Shown: positions 31,846-38,689, counted from the first letter of the stretch. The stretch is 64,000 nt of DNA from Cohnella sp. GbtcB17 (GCF_019091135.1 NZ_JAGXJW010000010.1:62001-126000), one strand, 5' to 3'. The notes: generated by a model from the letters alone, not told the origin. Numbers and translations are program-made.

Positions 31846-31870
31846 AACTGATACTTTATCGTATACAGTT
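31846..31870 (+). promoter_or_regulatory. Imperfect palindrome over the namA transcription start (candidate operator)
   Basis: AACTGATAC, six bases, then GTATACAGTT: an inverted repeat with one extra base in the right arm, lying exactly over the predicted start site. The position suits a repressor responding to an electrophile or oxidant (inference). Confidence 0.5.
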
Positions 31871-31883
31871 TAGAGGAAAGCGA

Positions 31884-32930
31884 GTGAATAAGATGAGCCA
31901 GCTTGGATCCTCCTTTACACTAAAAGGATTAACGCTCCGCAATCGCATCGCCATGAGCCCGATGTGCCAATATTCCGTCGAAGCCGAGGACGGGGCGCCT
32001 AACGATTGGCACTTTGTTCACTACATCTCCCGCGCCGTCGGCGGCGCCGGACTTATCCTCGTCGAGATGACCGACGTCGAGCCCGACGGACGCATCTCCA
32101 ACCGGGATCTCGGCCTGTGGTCGGACGAGCAGATTCCCGCTTACCGGCGCATCGTGGACGAAGTCCACAAGCATGGCGCCAAGATCGGTATCCAGCTCGC
32201 GCATGCGGGACGCAAAGCGCTGGACGCCGAACCGCCGGTCGGCCCGTGGAACGAGCCGTTCGACGACAAAGCGAAGCAGCCCCGCGCGCTCACGACCGAA
32301 GAAGCTTGGGCAATGGTCGGCAAATTCGCCGATGCTGCGGCCCGCGCAGTCAAAGCCGGCTTCGACACGATCCAGCTGCACGGCGCGCACGGCAACCTGA
32401 TCCATCAATTCCACTCGCCGGGCATCAACAAGCGCGACGACGAGTTCGGCCGCGACAAAGCCAAATTCGGCGTCGAGGTGATCAAGGCGGTCAAGGCCGT
32501 TCTACCGCCCGGCATGCCGCTGCTCATGCGCGTATCCGCGATCGAGTACGCCGAGTATGCCTACGGACTCGACCATATGCTGGAGATTGCCCGCGGCTAT
32601 CTCGACGCCGGCGTCGACATGTTCGACGTCTCGACCGGGGGCGAAGGCGGTCCGGCGGTCAAGGGCAAGCCCGGCAACTACCCGGGCTACCAGGTTCCAT
32701 TCGCGCGCGCCCTGAAGGACGCGCTTGGGGTCCCTGTCAGCGCCGTCGGCATGCTCGACGATGCCGAGCTCGCCGAGCACGTCGTCGCATCCGGCGACGC
32801 CGACCTCGCCATGATCGGCCGTGCCATGCTGCGCAATCCGTACTGGGCGATCGACGCGCTGCGCCGTCTCGACGGCAAAACCGACCTCGTCGCAACGGCG
32901 TACGAACGAGGCTACCCCGGGCAACGCTGA
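31884..32930 (+). CDS. namA: NADPH dehydrogenase NamA (old yellow enzyme, YqjM-type)
   Basis: A 348-residue FMN enzyme that reduces activated alkenes such as quinones, enals and nitro compounds. Family hallmarks: NRIAMSPMCQYS (Cys near the flavin), NDWHFVHYISRAVGGAGL, QLAHAGRKA (the His/Lys region near FMN), QLHGAHGNLIHQFHSPGINKRDDEFG, and a C-terminal GRAMLRNPYW. Length matches YqjM. GTG at 31884 is the likely initiator because GAGGAA is 5 nt upstream; ATG at 31893 is the alternative. It has its own promoter and candidate operator, and the long hairpin at 32944 follows it. Confidence 0.96.
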   Translation: MNKMSQLGSSFTLKGLTLRNRIAMSPMCQYSVEAEDGAPNDWHFVHYISRAVGGAGLILVEMTDVEPDGRISNRDLGLWSDEQIPAYRRIVDEVHKHGAKIGIQLAHAGRKALDAEPPVGPWNEPFDDKAKQPRALTTEEAWAMVGKFADAAARAVKAGFDTIQLHGAHGNLIHQFHSPGINKRDDEFGRDKAKFGVEVIKAVKAVLPPGMPLLMRVSAIEYAEYAYGLDHMLEIARGYLDAGVDMFDVSTGGEGGPAVKGKPGNYPGYQVPFARALKDALGVPVSAVGMLDDAELAEHVVASGDADLAMIGRAMLRNPYWAIDALRRLDGKTDLVATAYERGYPGQR

Positions 32931-32943
32931 CTTTGTGCCGTTC

Positions 32944-32990
32944 TATAGGCAGAATCATAGCACTGTATTGGTGCTATGATTCTGCCTATA
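32944..32990. repeat. Perfect 20-bp inverted repeat with 7-nt loop after namA
   Basis: Arms 32944-32963 and 32971-32990 are exactly complementary. It starts 13 bp after the namA stop. No T-run follows, so it is not a canonical terminator. Its tip contains the same mini-hairpin motif (GCAC...GGTGC) as the downstream array. Confidence 0.9.
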
Positions 32991-33010
32991 TGAATTTCTG
33001 GCACTTCTCC

Positions 33011-33338
33011 GCACCAATATGGTGCGCTCTCGCCACCCGCTCGCCGCCAAGCCCATCAACGCCTGCACCTTCGCACCATTTTGGTGCATTCACGCTCCCG
33101 CTCTACATCCCCACCATTGACACTCTCGCGTAATAGCACTAATACGGTGCGGTCACGCCACCCTCTCACAACCAAGCTCACCACCACCTGCGCAATCGCA
33201 CCACTTTGGTGCGTTCACGCTCCCGCTCCACATCCCCACCATTGACACTCCTGCGTAATAGCACCAATACGGTGCGGTCTCGCCACCCGCTCGCCGCCAA
33301 GCTCACCAGCACTCTGTACAATCGCACTCTTTCAATGC
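33011..33338. repeat. Tandem array A: six mini-hairpins at 62-63 bp period
   Basis: GCACCAATATGGTGC-like 15-mers start at 33011, 33073, 33136, 33198, 33261 and 33324 (an extra one at 32960 lies inside the preceding palindrome). Two half-units alternate: 'CAATA' types followed by a CGCCACCCGCTCGCC-like spacer, and 'TTTTG' types followed by a CACGCTCCCGCTC spacer, making a 125-bp higher-order unit. It fills the gap between the convergent namA and nuclease genes. No convincing coding frame. Confidence 0.9.
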
Positions 33339-33395
33339 GATCACACTTGAGGCGTTCCTGCCTCCACCGCCGCGAACAAGCATCAATCACAAACA

Positions 33396-34193
33396 TTAGC
33401 CCATATATTTCAAGTTAGCGTTCGGCAACCGATAATGGGTATTTCTCTTCCTTGCCGTCTTCGCCGGAACGACTTGCCCCGATTCGACAAGGCGAGCGAG
33501 ATGCCTCAAAATGGTGTTGCGATGCAAATTCAGCGCTCGGCTCAATTCTGTCGGCGACACGGGGTTCGGAGCGCGGGATATGTACGCCATAATGTTGGAG
33601 GCTGCGAGAGGCCATTTTGCCCCCTCATCGTCCGTTCTCCATTTTCCCAGCATCTGCTGCAGCACCTGCTGACATTGCTTGGGCTTGTCTCGAATCGATT
33701 GAAATGCCAGCCTGATCACGGACCAACCGTCGAGGACGAGATGATTCTGGCGCATGAGCTCGTCTTCGTACTCGGCCGGCGTGACGTTGAGACGATGAGA
33801 GAAGCGTCCGTCCACCTCTATCGCTATGCGGTGAGCATTCGTAAAAAATGCGAAGTCTATGTACCTGAACCCATCCTTGTAATCTCTCACTTCATACTCG
33901 GGCACAAGCCCCTTTAGGCTTCCAAAAGCGGCGAACCACGTAAAGCGCAAAAAGTACATGGATGCGTATGTCAAGCCTGCCTTGAGCCTCTTAAGGCGCG
34001 CCCCCTTGGCTGCCCGAAGCGTCGCGGACCACCAAGGCGCGAACGCCCTTTCGAACTGCAAGTTAACCTCCGGATCGCCTTGCTTGTACAGGTAGTCATT
34101 TTTAAATTTCTCCAGATTTAATCCTGTTGCCGCCCCCTCGAATCGGCCATACATTGAAGCCCGATTCTCCACGACTTTATCGGCTGGCTTCAT
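33396..34193 (-). CDS. PD-(D/E)XK nuclease-like (DUF559/Vsr-type) domain fused to a winged helix
   Basis: A 265-residue protein of two parts. Residues about 75-175 resemble DUF559/Vsr-like nucleases: YIDFAFFTNAHRIAIEVDG gives the Asp and Glu-x-Asp positions, followed by His, DELMRQNHLVLDGWSVIRL and SIRDKPKQCQQVLQQML. Residues about 190-260 look like a winged helix (SPTELSRALNLHRNTILRHLARLVESGQVV) ending in basic KTARKRNTHYRL. The N-terminal 70 residues are not recognised. ATG at 34193 has AAGGAG about 12 nt upstream. It could be a sequence-guided nuclease or a regulator with a retired nuclease fold; both are inference. Confidence 0.7.
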   Translation of the reverse strand: MKPADKVVENRASMYGRFEGAATGLNLEKFKNDYLYKQGDPEVNLQFERAFAPWWSATLRAAKGARLKRLKAGLTYASMYFLRFTWFAAFGSLKGLVPEYEVRDYKDGFRYIDFAFFTNAHRIAIEVDGRFSHRLNVTPAEYEDELMRQNHLVLDGWSVIRLAFQSIRDKPKQCQQVLQQMLGKWRTDDEGAKWPLAASNIMAYISRAPNPVSPTELSRALNLHRNTILRHLARLVESGQVVPAKTARKRNTHYRLPNANLKYMG

Positions 34194-34224
34194 CTACCTC
34201 ATCTCTCCTTCCGGATGTCCGCAA

Positions 34225-34274
34225 AAGCAAAACGCCGCCCGCTCCCCTCATCCGAAGATTAAGGAACGGACGGC
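34225..34274 (-). terminator. Terminator-like hairpin (G-U paired) in the leader of the nuclease-wHTH gene
   Basis: On the minus strand a 12-bp stem with two G-U pairs (34274-34263 with 34245-34234) is followed by GTTTTGCTTTTGC, 30-50 bp before the ATG at 34193. It pairs fully only as minus-strand RNA, so it would attenuate that gene or end a short upstream transcript. Confidence 0.55.
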
Positions 34275-34496
34275 GCGTGCTTCACGCCCAATTATGATTT
34301 CTCTTAACATATCGCATTCTTGCGCAATCGGCAATACGGCGTTCTAGATACCTGGGCGCTACCGGCCTTGAACAAGCCCATAAGCACAAGCTTACAAGCC
34401 TTATGTGCGAGACCGATTAGAGGAGCATTAGAGGGATATTAAGGAAACAGGAGTTTACACAGCGTTAATTTAAAGGTTGAAACGCGAGTTGTACGC
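34275..34496. other. Intergenic sequence of unknown content
   Basis: A 222-bp stretch between two minus-strand units. It contains AAGCCCATAAGCACAAGC with nearby AAGCTTACAAGCCTT on the plus strand, suggestive of local structure, but no known RNA family or coding frame was recognised. Confidence 0.4.
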
Positions 34497-34530
34497 AACA
34501 AAAAGACCCAGCCAAATTCACGCTGGGTCT
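34497..34530 (-). terminator. Intrinsic terminator after the DUF4247 gene
   Basis: AGACCCAGC (34504-34512) pairs with GCTGGGTCT (34522-34530), followed by TTTTTG on the minus strand. Confidence 0.92.
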
Positions 34531-34542
34531 AACAAATTAACG

Positions 34543-35322
34543 TCATCGTCGCCTAATTCGTCCCGAGCCGCCGAAGCTCGTTCGCGGCTTCGTCGTCTTG
34601 CGCGGCTTGAAGCTTGAGCCGGATTTGCCCTTGGAGCCGCTCGTGCCGTCGCGCGTGATGCTGCCCGTCGTCGGCTTCTTTTTGCCGAACAGTCCGTCAG
34701 ACCCTACGCTGCTGCCGGAGTCGGACTTGCCGCCCCGCTTGAAGATCGAGCCCTTCTTGTCCACCGTGAGCGGCGGCGCGACCTTCTGATCGCTCACCGT
34801 CGGCGTCCGGTAAGAGCCGGTGGTCGGCGGATACGACTTCTGGCTGCCGTAGCCGCGGTAGTCGCCGTAATAACCGCCCCGCGACGAATCGAACAGGTTG
34901 CCGATCAAGCTCGCGAGCAGGTAGCCCTCCAAAAAGGAAGGACTGTAATTCTGCCGCACGTACTCCTTGGAGTCGACCTCGACGAGGCTGTCCTCGGGCT
35001 TGTTCGGATCTTTTTGCACGTGAATGATCTGATCCGAATAGACGAGGAACATATGATCCGGGTCGTCCTTGGACACCTGCTCCGGCTTCTTCTTGGCCTC
35101 GAGCGCCGCGGCGACCTCCTGGACCGTCTCGCCCGCCGCGCGGTATACGTACGAAGTCTGGCTGCCGCTGCCGCTCACCGATTCGAGCGGATACGTCTCT
35201 TTCACGTTCGGGCTCGAACCGCAAGCGGACAGCAGCGTCGCGACCAGCGCCAGCATCACGGTCAGGTGGATCGAAGAACGCAGCCAACCGCGGCCGGATC
35301 GCCGACGCCACGGACGGCTCAT
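34543..35322 (-). CDS. DUF4247-family lipoprotein
   Basis: A 259-residue exported lipoprotein: a basic N-terminus, then a hydrophobic segment ending in the lipobox LLSAC (Cys near residue 34). The DUF4247-like core (YVYRAAGETVQEVAAAL, DDPDHMFLVYSDQIIHVQKDPNKP, YVRQNYSPSFLEGYLLAS) is followed by a Gly/Ser/Lys-rich tail of about 110 residues (GGYYGDYRGYGSQ to GRIRRR). The start at 35322 is set by an ATGA overlap with the DUF4178 stop and GGGAG 6 nt upstream. Such lipoproteins accompany DUF350, DUF4178 and PspA in many Gram-positives. Function unknown, presumed envelope maintenance. Confidence 0.85.
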   Translation of the reverse strand: MSRPWRRRSGRGWLRSSIHLTVMLALVATLLSACGSSPNVKETYPLESVSGSGSQTSYVYRAAGETVQEVAAALEAKKKPEQVSKDDPDHMFLVYSDQIIHVQKDPNKPEDSLVEVDSKEYVRQNYSPSFLEGYLLASLIGNLFDSSRGGYYGDYRGYGSQKSYPPTTGSYRTPTVSDQKVAPPLTVDKKGSIFKRGGKSDSGSSVGSDGLFGKKKPTTGSITRDGTSGSKGKSGSSFKPRKTTKPRTSFGGSGRIRRR

Positions 35323-35834
35323 CGTCCGCTCCCTTTTAACCACTCGACGTCGCCGGGCAGCACGCTCTCGCCTTCATACAGCATGAAGCGACCGTCCTGC
35401 CACTCGATCCGGAGCAGCTTGCGCCCGTCCGACTGGAAACGCCAGACGTAAACCTCTCCCCCGGCCGAAGCAAAGGGCGTGCTGCCCGCCTCGACGATTC
35501 GGGTGCTGTACTGGTCCTCCAAATGATAATCGATGCCGTCCAGTTCGATATGCGCCGGTACCTCGTCCATCGAATCAAGTCGTCCGTCGATCGTGCTAAA
35601 TAACGAATACGACAGATCGAGCCGCTGCTCAATGTTCAAGTAACGTACATCCGCGCCGTCGCGCAGCGTCAGCCATACTTCGTTGCGCGCGGTCGGCTTT
35701 GTGCGGCCGGTCACCTGATAAGTGACGAGAGACACCTCGCATACGTCCCCCGGCCCCATCGTCAGCACGCTCCGCTCTTGCGGAAGCGGCTCGGCTTTTT
35801 TCAAAATATTTTTAACCCGTTTGAACAGGCTCAT
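35319..35834 (-). CDS. DUF4178-domain protein
   Basis: A 171-residue soluble protein with a basic amphipathic start (MSLFKRVKNILKKAEPLP) and a beta-rich DUF4178-like core: VLTMGPGDVCEVSLVTYQVTG, then VWRFQSDGRKLLRIEWQDG. It overlaps the DUF4247 gene by four bases and follows the DUF350 gene by 24 bp, so the three are translated as a unit. GAGGAGG precedes the ATG. Members of the family associate with membrane-stress modules; no enzymatic activity is known. Confidence 0.85.
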   Translation of the reverse strand: MSLFKRVKNILKKAEPLPQERSVLTMGPGDVCEVSLVTYQVTGRTKPTARNEVWLTLRDGADVRYLNIEQRLDLSYSLFSTIDGRLDSMDEVPAHIELDGIDYHLEDQYSTRIVEAGSTPFASAGGEVYVWRFQSDGRKLLRIEWQDGRFMLYEGESVLPGDVEWLKGSGR

Positions 35835-35858
35835 CTGTTGTCCTCCTCTCCCGCAGCC

Positions 35859-36263
35859 CTACAGGCAAGAGCCGATGATCATCGCGCCGACCAGATGCAG
35901 GGAGCCCGCGATCAGGCCATGCCCTACGATGCCGTCCCGCACGCCCTCGTCCAAACGCAAATCTCCGATGCGCCTGAACGCGAATTCGACGATCCACTCC
36001 AGCACGAACAGGATGACGAACGAAATAAACGAGACGAGCAGCGCTTCGCCCAAGTCGTCGGAAGTCACGATCGAGCGGGACAGGATGTAACCCTGCGCGA
36101 CCAGCTTCAGCACGAACCGAACGGTGACGGCCGTATTGCCCTTCTTCATCTCGGCCATATCCTTGTACTTCGTAAAATAAGCGTCGATGCCCATAAGCAC
36201 GAACAGCAGCACCGCGCCCGCCGCCGTCCACAGCAGCGTGCCGATTACATTTTCAATCGTCAC
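35859..36263 (-). CDS. DUF350-family membrane protein (YjfL-like)
   Basis: A 134-residue membrane protein with four hydrophobic helices (about 4-27, 45-62, 68-85, 106-130) and the family's charged loops (DAYFTKYKDMAEMKKGN, EFAFRRIGDLRLDEGVRDG). GTG at 36263 has GGAGGAGAG about 9 nt upstream and gives a start directly before the first helix; the longer frame to 36359 is hydrophilic and unsupported. First gene of the DUF350-DUF4178-DUF4247 set, 166 bp downstream of pspA after a terminator. Confidence 0.85.
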   Translation of the reverse strand: MTIENVIGTLLWTAAGAVLLFVLMGIDAYFTKYKDMAEMKKGNTAVTVRFVLKLVAQGYILSRSIVTSDDLGEALLVSFISFVILFVLEWIVEFAFRRIGDLRLDEGVRDGIVGHGLIAGSLHLVGAMIIGSCL

Positions 36264-36390
36264 TGTTAACGTCTCTCCTCCCGCGGATAAACCGGGCGGT
36301 TCCCCATTCCCCGCGGGAACGAGCCGCCCGAAGCGCTCCGTTTCGCATGCGCCCTTCAAGTCTAACCTTATTCTAGCCTAGATGGGCATT

Positions 36391-36418
36391 TGAAAAAAGG
36401 ACCCCGCGGGGGAGTCCT
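36391..36418 (-). terminator. Intrinsic terminator after pspA
   Basis: AGGACCCC with its complement, one bulge (36398-36418), followed by TTTTTT on the minus strand. It would limit but need not abolish read-through into the DUF350 gene. Confidence 0.8.
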
Positions 36419-36429
36419 CTTGGATCGCC

Positions 36430-37098
36430 TTAGCTCTCGTACTTCTTCATCAGAGCGGCGAGTTCGTCCTCGACCGCCTTATCCTTGCCCAGCGCCGCGA
36501 ACTCGTCGTCCAACGACTTGCCCTTGGACTGGCTGAGCTCCTCGGTCGCTTCCGCATGAGCTTCCATCTGCCGGACCTTCTCTTCCATCCGGCTGAGTCC
36601 GGACATCGCGGTATCGGTGCCGAAGCCCGCCATCGCTTTGTTGATGCCGGCCTGCGCCTTGGCGGCGTTGGCGCGGGCGACGAGCGTCTCGCGACGATTC
36701 TTGAGATCGGTGAACTGTTTGCGCATCTCGTCGAGCTTCAGGCGCAGATTGTCGGCGGCCTGCTTGTTCTGCTCGTAGCTGGCCTTGTACTCATTCGCCT
36801 TCGTGTCGGCCGCTTTCTTCTCCTCGAGCGCGCGGCGGGCCAGGTCGATGTTCTTCGCCTGCGCCGCAATGTTCGCCTGTTCCTCGCGCTTGGCGACGAG
36901 TGCGGCTTGCTCTTCGTACAGCTGCTTGAATCGCTTCTCGATCGCGATCTGGGCGGCGACCGCCTTCTCGGCGTCCTCGAGATCCTCCGCCATGTCGCGC
37001 AAATATTGATCGGTCATTTTGACCGGGTCTTCCGCCTTTTCGATCAGGGCATATACGTTCGACAGCGTGAGATCGCGCAACCGTTTGAATATAGACAT
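36430..37098 (-). CDS. pspA: Phage-shock protein A (PspA/IM30 family)
   Basis: A 222-residue, almost fully helical ESCRT-III-like protein that binds stressed membranes through its N-terminal amphipathic helix (MSIFKRLRDLTLSNVYALIEK). The coiled-coil core (EKRFKQLYEEQAALVAKREEQ, EYKASYEQNKQAADNLRLKL) is typical. The C-terminal segment is acidic and ends in DELAALMKKYES. GAGGAGG lies about 10 nt before ATG at 37098. A sigma-W-like promoter lies 50-75 bp upstream, consistent with cell-envelope stress control as for the B. subtilis homologue. Confidence 0.95.
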   Translation of the reverse strand: MSIFKRLRDLTLSNVYALIEKAEDPVKMTDQYLRDMAEDLEDAEKAVAAQIAIEKRFKQLYEEQAALVAKREEQANIAAQAKNIDLARRALEEKKAADTKANEYKASYEQNKQAADNLRLKLDEMRKQFTDLKNRRETLVARANAAKAQAGINKAMAGFGTDTAMSGLSRMEEKVRQMEAHAEATEELSQSKGKSLDDEFAALGKDKAVEDELAALMKKYES

Positions 37099-37146
37099 TT
37101 ACACGAATCCTCCTCTTGTCCGCGTGTTCGCGGCTATGTATTGTAG

Positions 37147-37172
37147 TACGCGGATGCAGGCCGACCGTTTCA
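37147..37172 (-). promoter_or_regulatory. Sigma-W (ECF) type promoter of pspA
   Basis: TGAAAC (37172-37167), 16 bp, CGTA (37150-37147) on the minus strand, matching the B. subtilis sigma-W consensus elements. Confidence 0.75.
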
Positions 37173-37204
37173 ACATTTCCATGGTGACCAGCGAATATCC
37201 TTCC

Positions 37205-37251
37205 AAATAAATATACATCCGGCCCGCCCCGGAAGGCAAAGCCGGATGTAT
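37205..37251 (-). terminator. Intrinsic terminator after the KamA-like gene
   Basis: An 11-bp perfect stem (37213-37223 with 37241-37251, ATACATCCGGC) followed by ATTTATTTGG on the minus strand. Confidence 0.85.
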
Positions 37252-37281
37252 GGCGCGAACCGCGAGCATCCGCGCGTATCG

Positions 37282-38361
37282 TCAGTCTCCGATTTGGTAC
37301 GGCCGTTTGACGTAAGAGGTGCGGAGACCGTAATCCTCGGAATCCGTCCAATCGATCCGCAGCGACCCGATCTTGGATTCGCTGCCCGGCAGCTCGCTCA
37401 GCCACAGCGCATCGTCTGGACAATCGGCCGTGATAAACTTGCCTGCGTCGTCGTCGGGGGACGCGTGGAACTTCAGGTAAGCCTTGCCGCCTTCGACGGC
37501 CAACACCTCGATGAAGCCCGCGTCGTGATTGACCGCAAGCCGCGCCCGTCGCCCAAGCCCCGCCGTCGTCAGCTTGGCTTCTTCGACCAGACGATATGCC
37601 CTGGACAGCGGCACCGCGAATTCGCCGCTCTCCTCGGTCGGCCGGTCGACGAAAAAGTAATACGGCGTCACGCCTGCCAGCTCGAGCCGTTCAAGCAGCT
37701 CGCCCAGCAGCTCCGGCGCGTCGTTGATCCCGCCCAGGATCGGCGTCCGGTTCACGATGACGGCTCCGGCGTCGCCAAGCGAGCGAAACGCGCGAATCGC
37801 CTGGTCTGTCATCTCTCGCGGATGATGGATGTGGGCCATCAGATAAAGCGGCTTCGACGGGGTGGAGTATTCGCGTATCAGCCGCAGCAAGCCGAGGTCG
37901 TCCGATATGCGCATCGGGTCCATGACCGGCATACGCGTGCTGAGCCGAATAATGCCGACGTGCGGGATAGCCCGCAGGCTCTGAAGCAGCTTGCGCAGCT
38001 TAAGCGTAGGCAGCTTGAAGCAGTCGCCGCCGGCCAGGATCACCTGACGGATCTCCGGGTGGGCCGCTACGTATTCAAGCGCAGGCGAAACGCCCTCTTC
38101 AGCCTCCGCCTCGGGAAGCATCAGGAAAGCGGATGTCCGAAACTTGTGGCGATAGCCTTGGGCCAAATAATCGGCTTCGTCGTCCGATGCGCCCCAGATA
38201 CCCTTGCCGCCGGCCGCCGGCAGGGATGGAGACAGCAGCTTGCGGAGCGGATCGTTCGCGTCGCCCCAATCGATGAGGCTATGATAATATGCATTCGCGG
38301 ACGTGCAAACAGGAGCGGCAGCGTCTAGGTCCATGTTTCTGGCGAATTCCGGCATGGCCAA
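37282..38361 (-). CDS. KamA-family (lysine aminomutase-like) protein lacking the radical-SAM cysteine cluster
   Basis: A 359-residue protein clearly related to KamA-family radical SAM aminomutases: SLIDWGDANDPLRKL, then HPEIRQVILAGGDCFKL, LRAIPHVGIIRLSTRMPVMDPMRI, YLMAHIHHPREMTDQAI, GVTPYYFFVDRP and a C-terminal KAYLKFHASPDDDAGKF. In normal members the segment after 'HKF..TAFLM' holds the CX3CX2C motif that binds the iron-sulfur cluster. Here HKFRTSAFLMLPEAEAEEGV passes directly to the next helix, so about 20-25 residues with all three cysteines are missing in frame. TTG at 38361 lies 8 nt after GGAGG (ATG at 38355 is the alternative). It stands alone behind a c-di-AMP riboswitch. Radical chemistry by the standard mechanism is not expected. 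Confidence 0.82.
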   Translation of the reverse strand: MAMPEFARNMDLDAAAPVCTSANAYYHSLIDWGDANDPLRKLLSPSLPAAGGKGIWGASDDEADYLAQGYRHKFRTSAFLMLPEAEAEEGVSPALEYVAAHPEIRQVILAGGDCFKLPTLKLRKLLQSLRAIPHVGIIRLSTRMPVMDPMRISDDLGLLRLIREYSTPSKPLYLMAHIHHPREMTDQAIRAFRSLGDAGAVIVNRTPILGGINDAPELLGELLERLELAGVTPYYFFVDRPTEESGEFAVPLSRAYRLVEEAKLTTAGLGRRARLAVNHDAGFIEVLAVEGGKAYLKFHASPDDDAGKFITADCPDDALWLSELPGSESKIGSLRIDWTDSEDYGLRTSYVKRPYQIGD

Positions 38362-38412
38362 CGTGAATTCCTCCTTCTCCCGGGTGTAAAGTCGACACGC
38401 CCCGAAGGACAG

Positions 38413-38468
38413 AAAAGACCCTTCTGCAGCAGGCGCGCGCAATACGCTTAGCCAGACAGAGGGGTCTT
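38413..38468 (-). terminator. Second (distal) terminator of the c-di-AMP riboswitch leader
   Basis: AAGACCC...TCTG pairs with CAGA...GGGTCTT across a long loop (38468-38457 with 38426-38415) and ends in TTTTCTG on the minus strand, 45 bp before the gene's ribosome site. Confidence 0.7.
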
Positions 38469-38477
38469 GTAGAGACG

Positions 38478-38498
38478 CCAAAAGACCCGGCGAGGGTC
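38478..38498 (-). terminator. First (proximal) terminator / expression platform of the c-di-AMP riboswitch
   Basis: GACCC-TCGCC-GGGTC then TTTT on the minus strand. The 5' arm TGACCC can also pair with GGGTCA at the 3' edge of the aptamer (about 38524-38529), an alternative antiterminator. This suggests an OFF switch. Confidence 0.78.
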
Positions 38499-38521
38499 AT
38501 TCAAGCTTCAATAATGTTAGA

Positions 38522-38662
38522 TGTGACCCATCCACTGCCTACGAGGTTAGCTGACGGACTCGGGTAAGATGGTACCCTATGAAGCGGATAAAGGCTTCAA
38601 TTCGCCCCGTAAAGATTTGGTTCCCCCGTTTCCCGGCCGATACCGGGAATTAAGCGTACACT
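38522..38662 (-). ncRNA. c-di-AMP (ydaO/yuaA-type) riboswitch aptamer
   Basis: Read on the minus strand: ACGCTTAATTCCCGG, then GGGGGAACCAAAT, CGGGGCGAAT, a variable stem, CATCTTACCCGAGTCCG and TCAGCTAACCTCGTAGGC. These are the conserved blocks, in order, of the ydaO-type riboswitch that senses c-di-AMP and usually represses potassium-transport, osmolyte and wall-remodelling genes. It is followed by two terminators and the KamA-like gene. Confidence 0.92.
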
Positions 38663-38689
38663 TAGTTTATACCGAATGTCCCGAATCGT

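Noticed and set aside
33011..33338. CRISPR array
   Set aside because: Repeats are short degenerate hairpins with spacers that are themselves repeated, the unit alternates, and no cas genes are nearby.
37282..38361. Treating the KamA-like gene as a pseudogene
   Set aside because: The frame is intact for 359 codons, the start, riboswitch and terminator are well formed, and the missing segment is an exact in-frame loss, so it is annotated as a gene with a missing active-site motif.
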